The notes under the pieces: model-generated
Told to the model about the DNA's origin: nothing
What the model saw: only the letters and a program-made list of their open reading frames with translations
Databases searched by the model: none
Position numbers and translations under genes: made by a program
Assembly: GCA_946479205.1 (NCBI GenBank)
Contig: CAMLFJ010000123.1
Coordinates: 1 to 8,165 of the forward strand
Direction of reading: 5' to 3'
DNA: 8,165 nt
DNA from: an uncultured bacterium
GTDB taxonomy: Bacteria; Methylomirabilota; Methylomirabilia; Rokubacteriales; CSP1-6
Shown: in pieces, positions 6,678 through 8,165 of the stretch
Layout of the letters: each line of letters starts with the position of its first letter
How positions within the stretch are numbered: position 1 is the first letter of the stretch

Positions 6678-7166
6678 GTGGCCACGGTTAGCGCTGAGAC
6701 GATCCTTCGGGCCTCGGGGGTGCTCGAGAAGCCCGAACCGGAGTGGGCGCTCGGCTCGTATCGCGTGTTCATGAGCCGAGGCAACCAGCTCCTCGGGACG
6801 TATGAGGCCCTCAAGTGGTACCGTCAGCAGGAACACGCTCACTACGGTGGCCGCGCTGACCAGCCTTCCTGGGACGCTCACCACGTCTTCGAGGATCGCG
6901 AACTGGACTATCTCGGCGTCAGGGGGAAGTTTCCCCTCAGAGAGCAGTGTCTGTGCGTGCTGATCCCCAGCGCGGCCCACAAGCGCATCAACTCAGTTTT
7001 TGCTGCCCATACCCGGCGTTTCCGGGACGTCTCAGGCATTCTCCAAGGCTACCGACTGGCCCACTCGATGCTTGGTGACTACAGCGGGTCCAGCCCGGGC
7101 ACCGTTGCCGCGGAGCTCGATCGCATCGTCCGCGCCGCGTTTCGCTGTGCAGGTCTCGTCGCCTAG
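6678..7166 (+). CDS. Unrecognised small protein with HNH/AHH-like histidine motifs
   Basis: The 162-residue protein matches no family I can name with confidence. Its central part has WDAHHVFEDRELDYLG (65-80), then LREQCLCVLIPSAAHKRINS (87-106) and a further H111. The paired histidines (H68, H69) followed about 30 residues later by H-x3-N (H101, N105) recall the beta-beta-alpha metal fold of HNH/AHH-type nucleases, with C91 and C93 as extra possible metal ligands. The middle Asn typical of HNH is not evident, so activity is uncertain. No signal peptide or membrane segment is seen. GTG 6678 is the only upstream start: an in-frame TAG lies at 6666-6668, and AGGG 7 nt upstream is a modest ribosome site. 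Codon use is less GC-biased than in the transporter operon. A coding call is supported by clean reading and a compact conserved-looking core; the nuclease link is a hypothesis. Confidence 0.65.
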   Translation: MATVSAETILRASGVLEKPEPEWALGSYRVFMSRGNQLLGTYEALKWYRQQEHAHYGGRADQPSWDAHHVFEDRELDYLGVRGKFPLREQCLCVLIPSAAHKRINSVFAAHTRRFRDVSGILQGYRLAHSMLGDYSGSSPGTVAAELDRIVRAAFRCAGLVA

Positions 7167-7214
7167 CATGGCACTGGGGTGGGTGTTTGTCGGCACCAGC
7201 GCGAAAGCAGACCC

Positions 7215-7724
7215 TTGACGGTGCCGCTGCGATCGGCTCGGCTCGAGCTTCACCGGCTCGAGGTGGGTGATGCCCCATTCGTGAAATCACTCTATACCAA
7301 CGCGCTGGTCACGCGAACCCTTCTCCGGATCCAGGGGCCGATCTCGATCGAGGAGGCACGCGAGTTTTGCCAGGCGGCGCCCGGTGGCGACTTCCGATTC
7401 GGAGCCGCGCTCCGGATCGGTGGCGATCCGATCGCCTTGGGCGGCGTCCGCCGGCATGCCGAGTCAGCCAGCCTGGCGACCATCGGCTACTCAGTCCTGC
7501 CCGCGTTCTGGGGTCGGGGGTTCGGTACCGAGCTCGCCGCCCTCCTGGTCGAGTTCGCCATGGATACCCTGGGTGCCGTCGAAGTCCGCGCAACGACGCT
7601 GCAGGACAATCCGGCGTCGGCACGGATTCTTGAGAAGCTTGGCTTCACGGTCCGGGAGAGTGATGCATGTGAAGTCGACTCGCGCGGTGACGAGCGCCGC
7701 GTCACGCGATGGGAGAGAGCATGA
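7215..7724 (+). CDS. GNAT family N-acetyltransferase (RimJ/RimL-like)
   Basis: The 169-residue protein transfers an acetyl group from acetyl-CoA to an amine. It opens with LRSARLELHRLEVGDAPFV (5-23), the usual RimJ/RimL beginning. Motif A is PAFWGRGFGTELAALLVEFA (97-116), where GRGFGT binds the CoA pyrophosphate, and motif B is DNPASARILEKLGF (131-144) with the conserved Asn and helix. The strands ALGGVRRH and ATIGYSVLP complete the core. The start is uncertain. TTG 7215 and GTG 7221 both give a family-like N-terminus, while GTG 7179 would add 12 residues (VGVCRHQRESRP) with no similarity. I prefer TTG 7215, which overlaps the stop of a 16-codon reading frame as TTGA. The acceptor could be a ribosomal protein N-terminus or a small molecule and cannot be told. 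The gene's stop overlaps the next start as ATGA. Confidence 0.9.
   Translation: MTVPLRSARLELHRLEVGDAPFVKSLYTNALVTRTLLRIQGPISIEEAREFCQAAPGGDFRFGAALRIGGDPIALGGVRRHAESASLATIGYSVLPAFWGRGFGTELAALLVEFAMDTLGAVEVRATTLQDNPASARILEKLGFTVRESDACEVDSRGDERRVTRWERA
7711..7717 (+). promoter_or_regulatory. Purine-rich ribosome site for the DUF1801 gene
   Basis: GGGAGAG within the 3' end of the acetyltransferase gene lies just upstream of ATG 7721. It favours that start over the in-frame ATG at 7709, which has no such site. Confidence 0.5.
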
Positions 7725-8137
7725 GGCCGACAAGTCGTCCGAATGGCGGGGCCGCTTCGGCGAAGATCACCAAACGGATTCAAGAGCTGGGCGATTGGAG
7801 AGGAGAGACCCTCGCTCGTGTCCGTCGGCTCATCCACGCTGCCGACCCCGACATCCAGGAGGAGTGGAAATGGATGGGAACCCCCGTCTGGTCCCATGAC
7901 GGCGGCGTCTGCACCGGGGAATCGTACAAGCAGGTCGTGAAGCTCACCTTCTTTCGCGGAGCCTCCCTCAAAGACCCGAAGAAGCTCTTCAATGCCAGCC
8001 TGGAAGGGAACACGCGGCGTGCGATCGACCTCCGTGAAGGGGAGAGGATCAACGAAGCGGCCTTCAAGCAACTCATCCGCGCCGCGGTGGCGGCCAACTC
8101 CGCCGCGCGCGCTCAACGAGCAGTCAAGAAGAAGTAA
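7721..8137 (+). CDS. DUF1801 domain protein (YdhG-like, frataxin-like fold)
   Basis: The 138-residue protein matches the DUF1801 pattern. A helical start RIQELGDWRGETLARVRRLI (19-38) is followed by ADPDIQEEWKWMGTPVWSHD (41-60) with the conserved E-W-x-W, then GGVCTGESYKQVVKLTFFRG (61-80), LKDPKKLFNASLEGNTRRAI (83-102) and the C-terminal helix INEAAFKQLIRAAVAAN (110-126). Some members have been called intracellular iron chaperones, but biochemical roles for the family are poorly established. ATG 7721 is chosen because it overlaps the preceding stop as ATGA and has a purine-rich site upstream. ATG 7709, four codons earlier in frame, is the alternative. Coupled placement with a GNAT gene is common in accessory regions and does not by itself give a function. 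The C-terminal KKK tail is basic. No terminator is seen in the remaining 28 bases. Confidence 0.9.
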   Translation: MRPTSRPNGGAASAKITKRIQELGDWRGETLARVRRLIHAADPDIQEEWKWMGTPVWSHDGGVCTGESYKQVVKLTFFRGASLKDPKKLFNASLEGNTRRAIDLREGERINEAAFKQLIRAAVAANSAARAQRAVKKK

Positions 8138-8165
8138 GGCCCGTCCCTCCAGCGAGCGCAATACG

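Noticed and set aside
7487..8161. A minus-strand frame of 224 codons opposite the GNAT and DUF1801 genes
   Set aside because: Both plus-strand genes carry clear family motifs and overlapping start/stop, and the antisense product shows none.

Overview
The window is high-GC bacterial DNA, about 65-75% G+C over most of its length, with strong GC preference at third codon positions. The substrate-binding protein has a plain Sec-type signal peptide with no lipobox cysteine, which suggests a diderm. An F420-type luciferase-like oxidoreductase and a PPOX-fold enzyme sit on either side of a dipeptide-type ABC transporter. This gene content recalls uncultured Methylomirabilota/Rokubacteria-like genomes, but other high-GC lineages fit as well. 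The taxonomic guess is inference and no 16S or marker gene is present.

Layout. (1) Bases 1-880, minus strand: an LLM-class flavin/F420-dependent oxidoreductase, cut off at its 3' end by the window edge. (2) Bases 881-986: a divergent intergenic promoter region. (3) Bases 987-6581, plus strand: a tight run of six genes. In order they are an ATP-grasp ligase, a SnoaL/NTF2-like protein, a DppB-type permease, a DppC-type permease, a DppA-type periplasmic binding protein and a PPOX-fold flavin/F420 enzyme. Several junctions are 4-nt GTGA overlaps, so translational coupling is likely from the permeases onward. (4) Bases 6582-8165, plus strand: a compositionally more relaxed segment with a small unrecognised protein carrying HNH/AHH-like histidines, a GNAT acetyltransferase and a DUF1801 protein. 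The last two overlap by ATGA.

How the genes may work together. The permeases and binding protein form the membrane and capture parts of a peptide/opine/nickel-type importer, but no ATPase gene (DppD/DppF) lies in the cluster, so the ATPases must be shared or encoded elsewhere. The linked ATP-grasp enzyme is of the class that joins a carboxylate to an amine (dipeptide/amide ligases). The SnoaL-like protein and the PPOX enzyme are candidate small-molecule-modifying partners. A metabolite uptake-and-conversion locus is a reasonable inference, but its substrate cannot be read from the sequence.

No rRNA, tRNA, CRISPR array, IS element or convincing intrinsic terminator was seen. The most unusual items are the orphan-ATPase transporter fused in operon layout to ATP-grasp and PPOX genes, a perfect 8-bp GC hairpin spanning the dppC stop just before the binding-protein ribosome site, and the HNH-like small protein in the downstream accessory segment. 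None of these proves a new system; most of the window is ordinary metabolic and transport content.
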